Below, in pieces: positions 51,995 to 64,000 of a stretch of 64,000 nucleotides of DNA. Under the pieces are notes generated by a model that saw only the letters and a program-made list of their open reading frames with translations, did no database searches and was not told where the DNA came from. The translations under genes were made by a program, and so were the position numbers. The stretch comes from Paenibacillus albicereus. Lineage in GTDB: Bacteria > Bacillota > Bacilli > Paenibacillales > Paenibacillaceae. How positions within the stretch are numbered: the first letter of the stretch is position 1; the number at the start of each line of letters is the position of its first letter. The stretch lies in assembly GCF_012676905.1 (NCBI RefSeq), contig NZ_CP051428.1, positions 3,744,001 to 3,808,000 of the forward strand, written 5' to 3'.

Positions 51995-53368
51995 TTCGAA
52001 CTTGATGAGACGGTTCATCTCGACCGCGTACTCCATCGGCAGCTCCTTCGTGAACGGCTCGATGAAGCCCATGACGATCATCTGCGTCGCTTCCGCTTCG
52101 CTCAGGCCGCGGCTCATCAGGTAGAAGAGCTGGTCCTCGGATACCTTGGAGACCGTCGCCTCATGCTCGAGCGTGACATTGTCGTTCTTGATCTCGTTGT
52201 ACGGGATCGTATCCGACGTCGACTGGTTGTCGAGGATGAGCGTGTCGCACTTGATGTTCGCCTTGGCGCCCTCGGCATCGCGGCCGAACGAGCAGAGGCC
52301 GCGGTACGTGACCTTGCCGCCGTGCTTGGAGATCGACTTGGAGACGATCGTCGACGTCGTGTCCGGCGCCAGGTGGACCATCTTCGCGCCCGCGTCCTGG
52401 TGCTGGCCTTTGCCGGCGACGGCGATGGAGAGCACCATGCCCTTGGCGCCGCGTCCGCGCAGGATGACCGCAGGGTACTTCATCGTCAGCTTGGAGCCGA
52501 TGTTGCCGTCGACCCACTCCATCGTCGCGTTCTCGTCGGCGACGGCGCGCTTGGTGACGAGGTTGTAGATGTTCGGCGCCCAGTTCTGGATCGTCGTGTA
52601 GCGCACGCGCGCGTTTTTCTTGACGATGATCTCGACGACGGCGCTATGCAGCGAGTTGGTGCTGTATACCGGAGCGGTGCAGCCCTCGACGTAGTGCACG
52701 AAGCTGTCCTCGTCCGCGATGATGAGCGTGCGCTCGAACTGGCCCATGTTCTCGGAGTTGATCCGGAAGTAAGCCTGCAGCGGAATCTCGCACTTCACGC
52801 CCTTCGGCACGTAGATGAAGCTGCCGCCGGACCAGACCGCGCTGTTGAGCGCCGAGAACTTGTTGTCGGCCGGCGGGATGACCGTGCCGAAGTGCTCGCG
52901 GAAAATTTCCGGATGCTCGCGCAGCGCCGTATCGGTGTCCGTGAAGATGACGCCTTGCTTCTCCAGGTCTTCCTGCATGCTGTGGTAGACGACCTCGGAC
53001 TCGTACTGCGCCGAGACGCCGGCGAGGAACTTCTGCTCCGCCTCCGGGATGCCCAGCTTGTCGAACGTCTCCTTGATCTCCTGCGGCACTTCCTCCCACG
53101 TCTTGCCTTGCTTCTCGGAAGGCTTGACGTAGTACTGGATGTCGTCGAAGTCCAGATCGTCCAGATCGCCGCCCCATTTCGGCATCGGCATCTTGTTGAA
53201 CTGGTCGAGCGACTTGAGGCGGAAGTTCAGCATCCACTCCGGCTCGCCCTTCATTTCCGAGATCGTGCGGACGATTTCCGGCGTCAGGCCTTTGCCCGAC
53301 TGGAAGATCGCCTTGTGCTCGTCGCGGAAGCCATATTTATATTCTTCCATTTCCGGCATCGATTTTGC
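51974..53368 (-). CDS. sufB: Fe-S cluster assembly protein SufB
   Basis: A 464-residue scaffold protein, starting at the ATG at 53368 (AAGGAG eleven bases upstream). Family hallmarks are [50 protein letters not shown] and [20 protein letters not shown] with the conserved Cys. It forms the SufBC2D scaffold that builds Fe-S clusters. It is the last gene of the operon; its C-terminal codons lie in the right att repeat of the decayed element, and its natural terminator is now about 3.9 kb away. Confidence 0.96.
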   Translation of the reverse strand, partial: AKSMPEMEEYKYGFRDEHKAIFQSGKGLTPEIVRTISEMKGEPEWMLNFRLKSLDQFNKMPMPKWGGDLDDLDFDDIQYYVKPSEKQGKTWEEVPQEIKETFDKLGIPEAEQKFLAGVSAQYESEVVYHSMQEDLEKQGVIFTDTDTALREHPEIFREHFGTVIPPADNKFSALNSAVWSGGSFIYVPKGVKCEIPLQAYFRINSENMGQFERTLIIADEDSFVHYVEGCTAPVYSTNSLHSAVVEIIVKKNARVRYTTIQNWAPNIYNLVTKRAVADENATMEWVDGNIGSKLTMKYPAVILRGRGAKGMVLSIAVAGKGQHQDAGAKMVHLAPDTTSTIVSKSISKHGGKVTYRGLCSFGRDAEGAKANIKCDTLILDNQSTSDTIPYNEIKNDNVTLEHEATVSKVSEDQLFYLMSRGLSEAEATQMIVMGFIEPFTKELPMEYAVEMNRLIKFEMEGSIG

Positions 53369-53410
53369 CATCTTGGTCACGCTCCTTGTGGTGGGGCTTG
53401 ATTGGAAAGG

Positions 53411-56362
<2,952 letters not shown>

Positions 56363-56383
56363 CGTATTCCCTCCCGTCTCTTT

Positions 56384-57163
<780 letters not shown>

Positions 57164-57260
57164 AATGAACCTTGCTCCCTTCGACCTATGAGTACTTGCC
57201 GCCGCTGGCGGTCAAGCGGGTATTCGCATGCATCGTCCCCGCGTCCGCGGCGGGGAGGTC

Positions 57261-57295
57261 ATTCTCATTTGATTCTCAATAATAATTTTAGTATA
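57261..57295 (-). promoter_or_regulatory. Upstream region of sufC: -10 box and TGAGAAT direct repeat
   Basis: On the minus strand TATACT (57295-57290) is a probable -10 without a good -35. Just downstream, TGAGAAT occurs at 57278-57272 and 57267-57261, 11 bases apart. The heptamer resembles a half Fur box, so iron control is possible, but no full palindrome is present. Confidence 0.45.
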
Positions 57296-57309
57296 AAACT
57301 CGTTATAAA

Positions 57310-57942
57310 TCAATGTTCGCCAGCTGTTCCCAACCGGCGGCGGATCTCGTCGCTCCTCCGGGCGAACTCGGCGTCGCTCATCGCCGGCACGGCAAGGTCT
57401 CCGGCCATCGGCGGACCGGCGGCGATCCACGACTTGCACCCGGTGAAGGCGGGGTCCATCGGCAGCCGGATCGGCTCCGTCAGCCGATACACCCGCAGCA
57501 GCAGGACATGCAGCGGTTCGCGCTTCTTCCACCTGAGCCGCTCCTCGGCGAACGAATCGGTCCAGATGTGCAGATCGCGGATGCGCAGCAGCGCGTCGGG
57601 GTCGGTCACAAGGATGTCCTCGGCCGCATGGGCGCGGCTGGAGATGGTGATCGACCCCGCTTCCGGCCCGTCCCATTCCCCTAGAACCTCGTCCAGCAGC
57701 CCTTGGGCCTCCGGCTTGAGCAGCTCCCGGCGCTGATGCTCGTAGGCGGGCATTAAATAGAAGTCCGGCGTCTCGAGCCGAAAGCGGCGCGTCTCCTCGG
57801 CGATGCCTCCCTTGCGCAGCACGACGATCTGCCGGCCCTGCTCCAGCGCCCGCACGGTGGCGGCCCATTCCTTGAGGGCGGCCGGTCCTTCCGCAAGCGT
57901 TGCTCCGGCAGTCTGCTCCTCCGCCGCTTCCCGGTTCGTCAA
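57310..57942 (-). CDS. DUF1802 family protein
   Basis: A protein of about 210 residues. The frame opens with a GTG at 57951, but AAGGAG lies only one base before it; the TTG at 57942 has proper spacing and is preferred. The segments LRKGGIAEETRRFRLE, FYLMPAYEHQ and PMDPAFTGCKSWIA match DUF1802, a family of unknown function. It is divergent from mtnK and not part of the suf operon transcript start. Confidence 0.78.
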   Translation of the reverse strand: MTNREAAEEQTAGATLAEGPAALKEWAATVRALEQGRQIVVLRKGGIAEETRRFRLETPDFYLMPAYEHQRRELLKPEAQGLLDEVLGEWDGPEAGSITISSRAHAAEDILVTDPDALLRIRDLHIWTDSFAEERLRWKKREPLHVLLLRVYRLTEPIRLPMDPAFTGCKSWIAAGPPMAGDLAVPAMSDAEFARRSDEIRRRLGTAGEH

Positions 57943-58000
57943 GGTCCTCACGCTCCTTATCCTTCCATGTCTCGTGCCATTATAACAAATCCCCCTATTT

Positions 58001-58026
58001 CAAGTCGAAAAAAGATGGGCTATAAT
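58001..58026 (+). promoter_or_regulatory. Promoter of mtnKA
   Basis: TTCAAG and TATAAT (58021-58026) are about 16 bases apart upstream of mtnK. No SAM riboswitch or S-box was recognised in the short leader. Confidence 0.6.
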
Positions 58027-58071
58027 TGGACAATCCTTATTAAATGGAGCAGGAAAGGCGGTTCAACCATC

Positions 58072-59283
58072 ATGCCAGGTTATCATCCCTACAGCGAAGC
58101 CGAAGCGATCGAGCTGGCACGCTCGTTCCCGGACGTCTTCTCTCCCGAAGCGGAGCTGAGCTGCCGCGAGATCGGCGACGGCAACCTCAACCTCGTCTTT
58201 CATATCACCGAGCCGGCGACGGGCAAAGGCCTCATCATCAAGCAAGCCCTTCCTTATGTCAAGGTATTCGGAGAATCATGGCCGCTGTCGATCGACCGCG
58301 CCCGCATCGAGGGCGAGGCGCTCCGGATCCAGCATGCGCTCGCGCCCGAGCTCGTGCCGCAGGTATTCCTGACGGACCACGAGCAGGCGATCACCGTCAT
58401 GGAGGACTTGAGCGACCACGTCATCCTGCGCAAGGGACTGATGGACCGGACCGTCTACCCGCGCTTCGCGGGCGACATCTCGACGTTCCTGGCGCAGACG
58501 CTGTTCTTCACCTCCGACCTCGGCATGAGCCAGCAGGAGAAGAAGCTCCGCCAGCAGGCGTTCGTCAACGTCGAGCTGTGCCAGATCACGGAAGACCTCA
58601 TCTTCGACGAGCCGTACCGCGAGCATGAGCGCAACAACTACGAGGACGCCATCGCCGACGAGGCGGCCGCCCTCCGCGCAGACGGCGCCCTGCTGACGGA
58701 GATCGCGCTGCTGCGCGAGAAGTTCCTGACGCGCGGCGAGGCGCTGCTGCACGGCGACCTGCATACGGGCAGCATCTTCGCCCTGCCGGAGTCGACCAAG
58801 GTGATCGATCCGGAGTTCGCCTTCTACGGCCCGATGGGCTTCGACATCGGCGCGGTCATCGCCAACCTGCTGCTGAACTATGCCGGCCAGGAGCATTGGA
58901 GCGCGGACGACGCATCCCGCAAGGACTACCGCGAATTCCTGCTCGAGACGGTCCGCGGCACGTGGACGCAGTTCAGCGCCAAGTTCCGCACGCTGTGGGA
59001 CGAGCATGGCCAGGATCCGGTATTCTCGAACGCTCCGGGCTATCAGGACCTGTACCTGGACCGCCTGCTGCAGGATACGATCGGCTTCGCCGGCGCCAAG
59101 ATGGTGCGCCGCGTCGTCGGCTTCGCCCATGTCGCGGATCTCGACGCCATCCCGGACGACGCCGTCCGCGAACGCGCCAAGCGCCTCGCCCTCTCCATCG
59201 GCAAGGAGCTCATCCGCCAGAACCGCTCGTTCCGCTCGATCGAGCAGGCGATCGACATCGCCCTTACCGCAGCCGCGCGCTGA
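58072..59283 (+). CDS. mtnK: S-methyl-5-thioribose kinase MtnK
   Basis: A 403-residue kinase of the aminoglycoside phosphotransferase-like fold, starting at the ATG at 58072 (GGAAAGGCGG upstream). Motifs are EIGDGNLNLVFHI (nucleotide-binding loop), the catalytic LLHGDLHTGSIF and VIDPEFAFYGPMGFDIG. It phosphorylates methylthioribose in methionine salvage. mtnA follows 58 bases later. Confidence 0.95.
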   Translation: MPGYHPYSEAEAIELARSFPDVFSPEAELSCREIGDGNLNLVFHITEPATGKGLIIKQALPYVKVFGESWPLSIDRARIEGEALRIQHALAPELVPQVFLTDHEQAITVMEDLSDHVILRKGLMDRTVYPRFAGDISTFLAQTLFFTSDLGMSQQEKKLRQQAFVNVELCQITEDLIFDEPYREHERNNYEDAIADEAAALRADGALLTEIALLREKFLTRGEALLHGDLHTGSIFALPESTKVIDPEFAFYGPMGFDIGAVIANLLLNYAGQEHWSADDASRKDYREFLLETVRGTWTQFSAKFRTLWDEHGQDPVFSNAPGYQDLYLDRLLQDTIGFAGAKMVRRVVGFAHVADLDAIPDDAVRERAKRLALSIGKELIRQNRSFRSIEQAIDIALTAAAR

Positions 59284-59341
59284 CGTCCGCAGCCTCATGC
59301 CCACCTGACCGCGCGGCGATCCGAAATGGAGGAGATTCAAC

Positions 59342-60433
59342 ATGACTACTGCCAGCACGTACCCCGGCCTCATCTCGCTGATCTGGGCCGGCAGCCAGCT
59401 TCAGCTGCTCGACCAGCGGCTGCTGCCGGAGGAGACCGTCTATCTGCCGCTGACCGACGCCGAAGGCGTCTGGGAAGCGATCCGCCACATGAAGGTGCGC
59501 GGAGCGCCCGCGATCGGCATCGCCGCCGCATACGGCGTCGCGCTCGGCAGCGGCCTGCCCGGCCAGGAAGCGCCGGACGACAGCCTCGGCGCCTGGCTCG
59601 GCCGCGTCCAGGAAAAAGCCGCCTACCTGGCGACGAGCCGCCCGACGGCCGTCAACCTGTTCTGGGCGCTCGACCGCATGAAAGCCCGCGCCGCCGCCCT
59701 CGCCGAAGCGCTCGTCCCGCTGGACGAGGCCAAGCAGGCGCTGCTGGACGAGGCGATCCTCATCCAGAGCGAGGACGAGGCGACGAACCGCCGCATCGGC
59801 GAGCATGCGCTCGAGCTGATGAAGGACGGCATGGGCGTGCTGACGCACTGCAACGCCGGCGGGCTCGCCACGGCCAAGTACGGCACGGCGCTCGCGCCGT
59901 TCTATCTGGCCAAGGAGAAGGGCATGAGCCTGCGCGTGTTCGCCGACGAGACACGCCCCGTGCTCCAGGGCGCGCGCCTGACGGCGTTCGAGCTGCAGCA
60001 GGCCGGCGTCGACGTGACGCTCATCTGCGACAACATGGCCGGCATGGTCATGGGCAAAGGCTGGATCGACGCCGTCATCGTCGGCACCGACCGCGTCGCG
60101 GCGAACGGCGACGTCGCCAACAAGATCGGCACGTACAGCGTGGCGGTGCTCGCCAAGGCGCACGGCATCCCGTTCTACGTCGCCTGTCCGCTGTCGACGA
60201 TCGACATGGGCACGCCGACCGGAGCCGAGATTCCGATCGAGGAGCGCCATGCCGAGGAAGTGACCGAAGGCTTCGGCAAGCGCACCGCGCCGCAGGGCGT
60301 CAAGGTGTTCAATCCGGCGTTCGACGTGACGCCGGCCGAGTACGTCACGGCGATTATCACCGAGAAGGGCGTCATCCGCCCGCCGTACGGCGACAGCCTC
60401 AAGAAGCTGTTCGAAGAGCTGAAGCAAGGCTGA
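59342..60433 (+). CDS. mtnA: Methylthioribose-1-phosphate isomerase MtnA
   Basis: A 363-residue isomerase with [17 protein letters not shown], the catalytic Cys in [16 protein letters not shown] and the catalytic Asp region [19 protein letters not shown]. It converts MTR-1-P to MTRu-1-P. It starts behind AAATGGAGGAGATTCAAC and ends before a strong terminator, so mtnKA is a two-gene unit. Confidence 0.96.
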   Translation: MTTASTYPGLISLIWAGSQLQLLDQRLLPEETVYLPLTDAEGVWEAIRHMKVRGAPAIGIAAAYGVALGSGLPGQEAPDDSLGAWLGRVQEKAAYLATSRPTAVNLFWALDRMKARAAALAEALVPLDEAKQALLDEAILIQSEDEATNRRIGEHALELMKDGMGVLTHCNAGGLATAKYGTALAPFYLAKEKGMSLRVFADETRPVLQGARLTAFELQQAGVDVTLICDNMAGMVMGKGWIDAVIVGTDRVAANGDVANKIGTYSVAVLAKAHGIPFYVACPLSTIDMGTPTGAEIPIEERHAEEVTEGFGKRTAPQGVKVFNPAFDVTPAEYVTAIITEKGVIRPPYGDSLKKLFEELKQG

Positions 60434-60484
60434 GGCTTGACGGTCAAGGTTCAATAGTAGCGCGACTGATCTGTGAAAGCAGCG

Positions 60485-60528
60485 AAGACCCGAATGGAGC
60501 CGGCCAAACCTGGCTCCGTTCGGGTCTT
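60485..60528 (+). terminator. Terminator of mtnKA
   Basis: A 17-bp stem with one mismatch (AAGACCCGAATGGAGCC against GGCTCCGTTCGGGTCTT), followed by ATTCG. The T-run is short but the stem is very stable. Confidence 0.8.
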
Positions 60529-60663
60529 ATTCGTTCATAGCTGACTCCATTTTATAATTGCGGGTTAGCGGAAAGGGAAAAGCCGTGCTGCCGACGGCCG
60601 GCAATCGCTACGGCTAGCGATGGCGATCCATGTGCCAGGCCATGCATTTGACCGATGTGCTTT

Positions 60664-60871
60664 TAATCCAGGGCACCGTTCTGCCTTGGTTGCTCCGCTC
60701 CGGGCCGTGGAATTCAAATCCAGGGCACAGTTCTGCCTTGGTTGCGCCGCTCCGGGCCATGGAATTCAAATCCAGGGCACATTTCTGCCTTGGTTGCGTC
60801 GCTCCGGGCCATGGAATTCAAATCCAGGGCACATTTCTGACTTGGTTGCTCCGCTCCGGTATGCAAAATAA
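60664..60871. repeat. Minisatellite with 52-bp unit, about four copies
   Basis: The marker CAGGGCAC recurs at 60669, 60721, 60773 and 60825, exactly 52 bases apart; each unit holds CTTGGTTGC, GCTCCGG and GGAATTCAAATC. Units differ at only a few positions. The period is not a multiple of three and no ribosome binding site is present, so the open frames across it are not genes. Confidence 0.92.
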
Positions 60872-60922
60872 AAGGGGTCTATCCTAGGTCATCGTTGACG
60901 ACCTTTTGGACAGACCCCTTTT
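60870..60922. terminator. Bidirectional terminator-like hairpin
   Basis: AAAAGGGGTCT pairs with AGACCCCTTTT, with an inner AGGTC/GACCT stem. On the minus strand it follows the GH81 gene and the 51-bp repeats. Confidence 0.8.
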
Positions 60923-60998
60923 CCTCATTAATGAACGTCGCCTGAACAGGTACGGCACCTGCGCTGGAAGAACAGCGGTCGGGGACTCCATCCTCCCT

Positions 60999-61110
60999 CG
61001 TTCCGCCGAATCGGCCGATCCGCTTCAGCCAGCGAACTTCATACGACTTCGTTCCACCGAATAAGCTGATCCGCTTCAGCCAGCGAACTTCATGCGCCTT
61101 CGTTCGGCCA
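60999..61110. repeat. Minisatellite with 51-bp unit, about 2.2 copies
   Basis: CGTTC starts at 60999, 61050 and 61101; the two full units share a 26-bp identical core beginning GATCCGCTTCAGCCAGCG. It ends just downstream of the GH81 stop codon. Confidence 0.85.
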
Positions 61111-61136
61111 AATGGTCAAGTAGTGTGCTGCTCCGC

Positions 61137-64000
61137 CTAGCTGCCGTACACCTCGAAGCTCCACAGCGAGTAGCCGTAGGCGGTCGCCCTCTCCGTGCCG
61201 AGCATGCGGACGTATCGGGCCGAGCCGCTCACCGTCAGCTCGTCCGTGCCGCCGTCGCCGGTCGTCGTGCTGTACAGATCGGTCCACGTCTGCCCGTCGG
61301 ACGAAGCCTGGAGCTTATACGACTTGGCATAGGCCGTCTCCCAGACGAGCTTGATGCGGCTGAGCGAGCGTGCCGCTCCGAGGTCGACCCGGATCCACTG
61401 CGGGTCCGAGCCGGAAGCCGACGCCCAGCGCGTGCCGCCGTCGCCGTCCACGGCCGATTCCGCGACGAATGGCGCTTCAACCGAGGACGCCAGCACCGGC
61501 TTGCCTCCGGACAGCAGGCCGGAGGTCGGCGCGGTCGGCGCGTACACGCCGAGCTCATGCACGGAGTAGCCGAACGCCGTGCCGCGCACTGTCGCGTACA
61601 GCCTGACGTAGCGGCCGCTGCCGCTGACCGTCAGCGAGTCGACGCCGCCGTCGCCCGCCGCCGTGCTGTACAGGTCGGTCCACGCTTGGCCGTCCGCAGA
61701 CACTTGAATTTTGTACGACTTGGCGTAAGCCGCCTCCCAATCGACGCTTACGCGCCCGATGGATTGGGTGCTGCCGAGATCGACGGTCAGCCACTGCGGC
61801 TGATCGCTGTAAGCGGACGCCCAGCGCGTATCGGTCCGTCCGTCCACCGCCAGCTTCGCTTCGAACGGCCCCTCGACGGAGGAGGCGGTCGCGGCGCGGT
61901 TCAAGGCGAGGTTCGCCGAAGGCGAAGCGCTCGGCGTCGGCGTCGGCGTTGCACTTGGCGTCGGCGTCGCGCTCGGCGTCGGTGTCGCGCTCGGCGTCGG
62001 TGTCGGTGTCGCGCTCGGCGTCGGCGTCGCGCTTGGCGTCGGTGTCGGCGTCGGCTGGCCGATGCCCGGCCACTGGTCGGCCGCGCTTGAGTTGCCGACC
62101 GGGTTGACGACGACGAGCGACTTCGGCCCGATCGTCGCGGTGCCGGTCGTGCCGGCCGCGTTCTTGAAGACGACCGTCACCGCCTGGCTCGTCGGATTCC
62201 ACACCTGCGCCCGGTACTGGCCGTTCTTTTTGTACACGGATGCCGACGTCCAGCCGGTCGCCCAGATGTCCCGCGTCCGCTCGCCGAGCGTCGCCATGCT
62301 GTTCGCGAACCAGTACGTGTTGAAGATCTCGTTCTTCTGCATCGTCGAGGCGTTCCACTTCGCCAGCACCGCTTGCGGGTTGCTGAGCGCCTGGATCGGC
62401 CAGACGATATGCTGCCACGTCGTCTCCGGACCGCCGTTGTCGGCGACGAAGCCGGCGTACAGCCCGGCGGCCTTCGTCTTGTCCAGCCCGTAGCTGGTCA
62501 GGTACTCGGCGGTCGGCAGCCAGTGGATGCCGTAGATATGGACCGGCTCGCCGCTGAAGAACGTGCCGTAGAAGTACGAGCTGCCGTACACCTGTCCGAC
62601 GGACTTATGCGTCCAGCCCGGCAGCCAGTTGTCACCGTCGTAGTTGAACCAGTACTGCTCGATCGCCTTCAGCTCCGTCGTGAAGCCGTAGATCGCCGCG
62701 TCGCGGTTGGCCGCGTCGCCGGTCAGCAGGCTCCACATGTACTGGCCGACCCAGCCGAACAGCGACTCGCCCGCCGCCTCCTGGTTGTTGCCGTCGTTGT
62801 TGTCGGCATAGCCGCCGGCCCACGAATGGCCCTGGTACGGATCGAAGCTGCGGAACCTCGGATACAGCGGATCGCTGTCCGACGGGTTGGCGTAATCGCG
62901 GATCAGATGCTCCACCATCGGGCCGTAGTCGGTGCGGAACTGGCCGTCGAACGTCGCCAGCACCGCCGAGGCGAACACGTAGTAGCCGTAGGTGAAGTGA
63001 TGGTCGGTGATGCCGTAGTTGGCGCCGAACTCGCTCGTCTTGTAGTACGTCGTGCCCCAGTCCTCGTTATAGTAGAGGAAATAGTCCGGCTCTCCATTCG
63101 TGTACGTGTACCAGTCCGTCAGCACCGAACGGATGCGGGAAAGGAACTTGTCGCGCAGCGCCGTCTCGCCCATCTCGTTGGCCGCGAGCACGCCCATCGC
63201 CAGCGGATGCAGCGTCTTGCCCTGCCAGTAGGCGTCGGCGGCCTTGATGTTGCCCGACGTCTCCTGGTCGAGCGTCGTCAGATACTCGAGCATGCGGGCG
63301 CGCGAGTACTCCGGATTGGTCGGCTCCGTGAACTGCGGCACCATGCCGTAGAAGCGGTCGACCGTCGTGAAGCTGCTGCCCTCGCGCACCTTCAGCGTGC
63401 CGCGGATCGACGGATAGGTCTTGTCCGTCAGCGCGGTCGGGGAGACCTTCCACTGATGGGGGTAGAGCGCCAGCATCGTATCGGACGAAAAGCCGCTGCG
63501 CACCGCCTGCGTGCGCGCGTCGAAGCGGGTCGTCACCTGGGACGTCGCCGGATCATAGCTGTACGAGACGTCCGTATCGTTCACGAACGCATAGGCGTGG
63601 CGGTAGTAGAGGTCCAGGTCGGCGATGGCCGGCAGCGTGGCGACCGACAGGTAGTCCGCGCCTCCGCCGAGCGTCAGCTTCAGCTTGGCCCCGGCTTTCT
63701 TGAAGACGGTGCCCGGAGGAGCGAAGACGCCGTAATAGCGCTTGGAGGCGGCGCCTCCGTCCGGGTTGTCGACGAGCAGGCCGATGCGGTCGCCCGTGTA
63801 CGTCGCACCGTCGGTCGTCAGGATCGGCTGGCCGGAGCCGTCGACGATGCCCGTGACGAGCGCGGAGTAGAGCTCCGGCGACGCCGGGTTGGCGAAGCGG
63901 CCATAGACGTAGGGCGAGCCCTTGACCAGCGTGATCTTCATCTTGTCCATCGCGTTGTCGCTGAGCGCGGTCGTGACGTGGAAGTCGCCGTAGCCGCTGA
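61137..64000 (-). CDS. Secreted GH81 endo-beta-1,3-glucanase with two CBM32-like (F5/8C) modules, 5' end outside window
   Basis: The frame is open to the window edge (about 954 residues seen). The N-terminal two thirds are a family GH81 catalytic domain: FGANYGITDHHFTYGYYVFA, SFDPYQGHSWAGGYADNN and NNQEAAGESLFGWVGQYMW with the putative catalytic Glu. A linker of repeated TPTPSA units (about 61925-62050) follows. Two consecutive discoidin/F5-8C modules end the protein, each with LAVDGRTDTRWASA or SAVDGDGGTRWASA and a YAKSYKIQVS- or YAKSYKLQAS-type strand. GH81 enzymes degrade laminarin or fungal glucan; the modules probably bind glycan. Signal peptide is not visible because the start is missing. 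Confidence 0.92.
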   Translation of the reverse strand, partial: SGYGDFHVTTALSDNAMDKMKITLVKGSPYVYGRFANPASPELYSALVTGIVDGSGQPILTTDGATYTGDRIGLLVDNPDGGAASKRYYGVFAPPGTVFKKAGAKLKLTLGGGADYLSVATLPAIADLDLYYRHAYAFVNDTDVSYSYDPATSQVTTRFDARTQAVRSGFSSDTMLALYPHQWKVSPTALTDKTYPSIRGTLKVREGSSFTTVDRFYGMVPQFTEPTNPEYSRARMLEYLTTLDQETSGNIKAADAYWQGKTLHPLAMGVLAANEMGETALRDKFLSRIRSVLTDWYTYTNGEPDYFLYYNEDWGTTYYKTSEFGANYGITDHHFTYGYYVFASAVLATFDGQFRTDYGPMVEHLIRDYANPSDSDPLYPRFRSFDPYQGHSWAGGYADNNDGNNQEAAGESLFGWVGQYMWSLLTGDAANRDAAIYGFTTELKAIEQYWFNYDGDNWLPGWTHKSVGQVYGSSYFYGTFFSGEPVHIYGIHWLPTAEYLTSYGLDKTKAAGLYAGFVADNGGPETTWQHIVWPIQALSNPQAVLAKWNASTMQKNEIFNTYWFANSMATLGERTRDIWATGWTSASVYKKNGQYRAQVWNPTSQAVTVVFKNAAGTTGTATIGPKSLVVVNPVGNSSAADQWPGIGQPTPTPTPSATPTPSATPTPTPSATPTPSATPTPSATPTPTPSASPSANLALNRAATASSVEGPFEAKLAVDGRTDTRWASAYSDQPQWLTVDLGSTQSIGRVSVDWEAAYAKSYKIQVSADGQAWTDLYSTAAGDGGVDSLTVSGSGRYVRLYATVRGTAFGYSVHELGVYAPTAPTSGLLSGGKPVLASSVEAPFVAESAVDGDGGTRWASASGSDPQWIRVDLGAARSLSRIKLVWETAYAKSYKLQASSDGQTWTDLYSTTTGDGGTDELTVSGSARYVRMLGTERATAYGYSLWSFEVYGS

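Noticed and set aside
57952-58071. SAM (S-box) riboswitch before mtnK
   Set aside because: The leader is too short between the promoter and the start codon and shows none of the conserved S-box helices.
60664-60871. CRISPR-like array
   Set aside because: The units follow one another with near identity over the whole 52 bp; there are no variable spacers and no cas genes.
60620-60887. Two plus-strand frames across the 52-bp repeats
   Set aside because: The period is not a multiple of three, there is no ribosome binding site, and the products look like frame-shifted copies of the same repeat.

Overview
The window reads as GC-rich chromosome of an endospore-forming Bacillota, most likely Paenibacillaceae (Paenibacillus or a close relative). 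Supporting this are a cotJ spore-coat operon, a sufCDSUB operon in Bacillota order, a BirA-controlled bio operon, PBSX-type tail genes, YwaF and YfkAB homologues, and strong GGAGG ribosome binding sites. No rRNA, tRNA or CRISPR array was seen.

Layout. (1) 1-11.7 kb is the right part of a prophage: an early/replication module on the minus strand (VapE-like primase, PcfJ, a PcfK/AcrIIA9-like protein, family A DNA polymerase, ssDNA-binding protein, DUF2800 nuclease), a divergent Cro/CI switch with palindromic operators, and a large serine recombinase. The prophage ends inside cotJC, whose last third is missing from the window. (2) 11.7-13.2 kb is the cotJA-cotJB-(small ORF)-cotJC' operon. (3) 13.4-18.3 kb is a biotin operon (bioA-bioD-bioF-hydrolase-bioC) behind a BirA box; bioB is absent. 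(4) 18.4-31.2 kb is ordinary chromosome: YwaF-like protein, AI-2E family permease, CorC-type protein, YfkAB radical SAM protein, two HD-GYP proteins, a 5'-nucleotidase-like enzyme, molybdopterin genes including a MoaD-MoaE fusion and a MoeB, and a membrane-anchored Cys/Ser/Gly-tailed protein. (5) 31.3-47.3 kb is a contractile tail cluster with lysis genes, an activator and a repressor/ImmA pair, but no capsid, portal or terminase genes: a PBSX-like tailocin. It shows a -1 frameshift chaperone, a late-promoter region with 11-bp-phased boxes, and a low-GC receptor-binding cassette. (6) 48.2-52.0 kb is a decayed integrative element inserted at the 3' end of sufB. It is bounded by a 23-bp direct repeat and carries a broken tyrosine integrase, fragments of a second tail cluster and a lipoprotein gene. 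(7) 52.0-57.2 kb is the suf iron-sulfur operon. (8) 57.3-60.5 kb holds a DUF1802 gene and the mtnK-mtnA methionine salvage pair. (9) 60.6-61.1 kb holds two intergenic minisatellites (52-bp and 51-bp units). (10) 61.1 kb to the end is a secreted family GH81 beta-1,3-glucanase with two carbohydrate-binding modules, cut by the window edge.

The theme of the accessory DNA is phage parts attached to host genes. One prophage splits a sporulation gene and may excise during development, as skin-type elements do. A second element sits at the sufB 3' end and restores its stop codon. A third set of phage genes appears kept as a tail-only particle.
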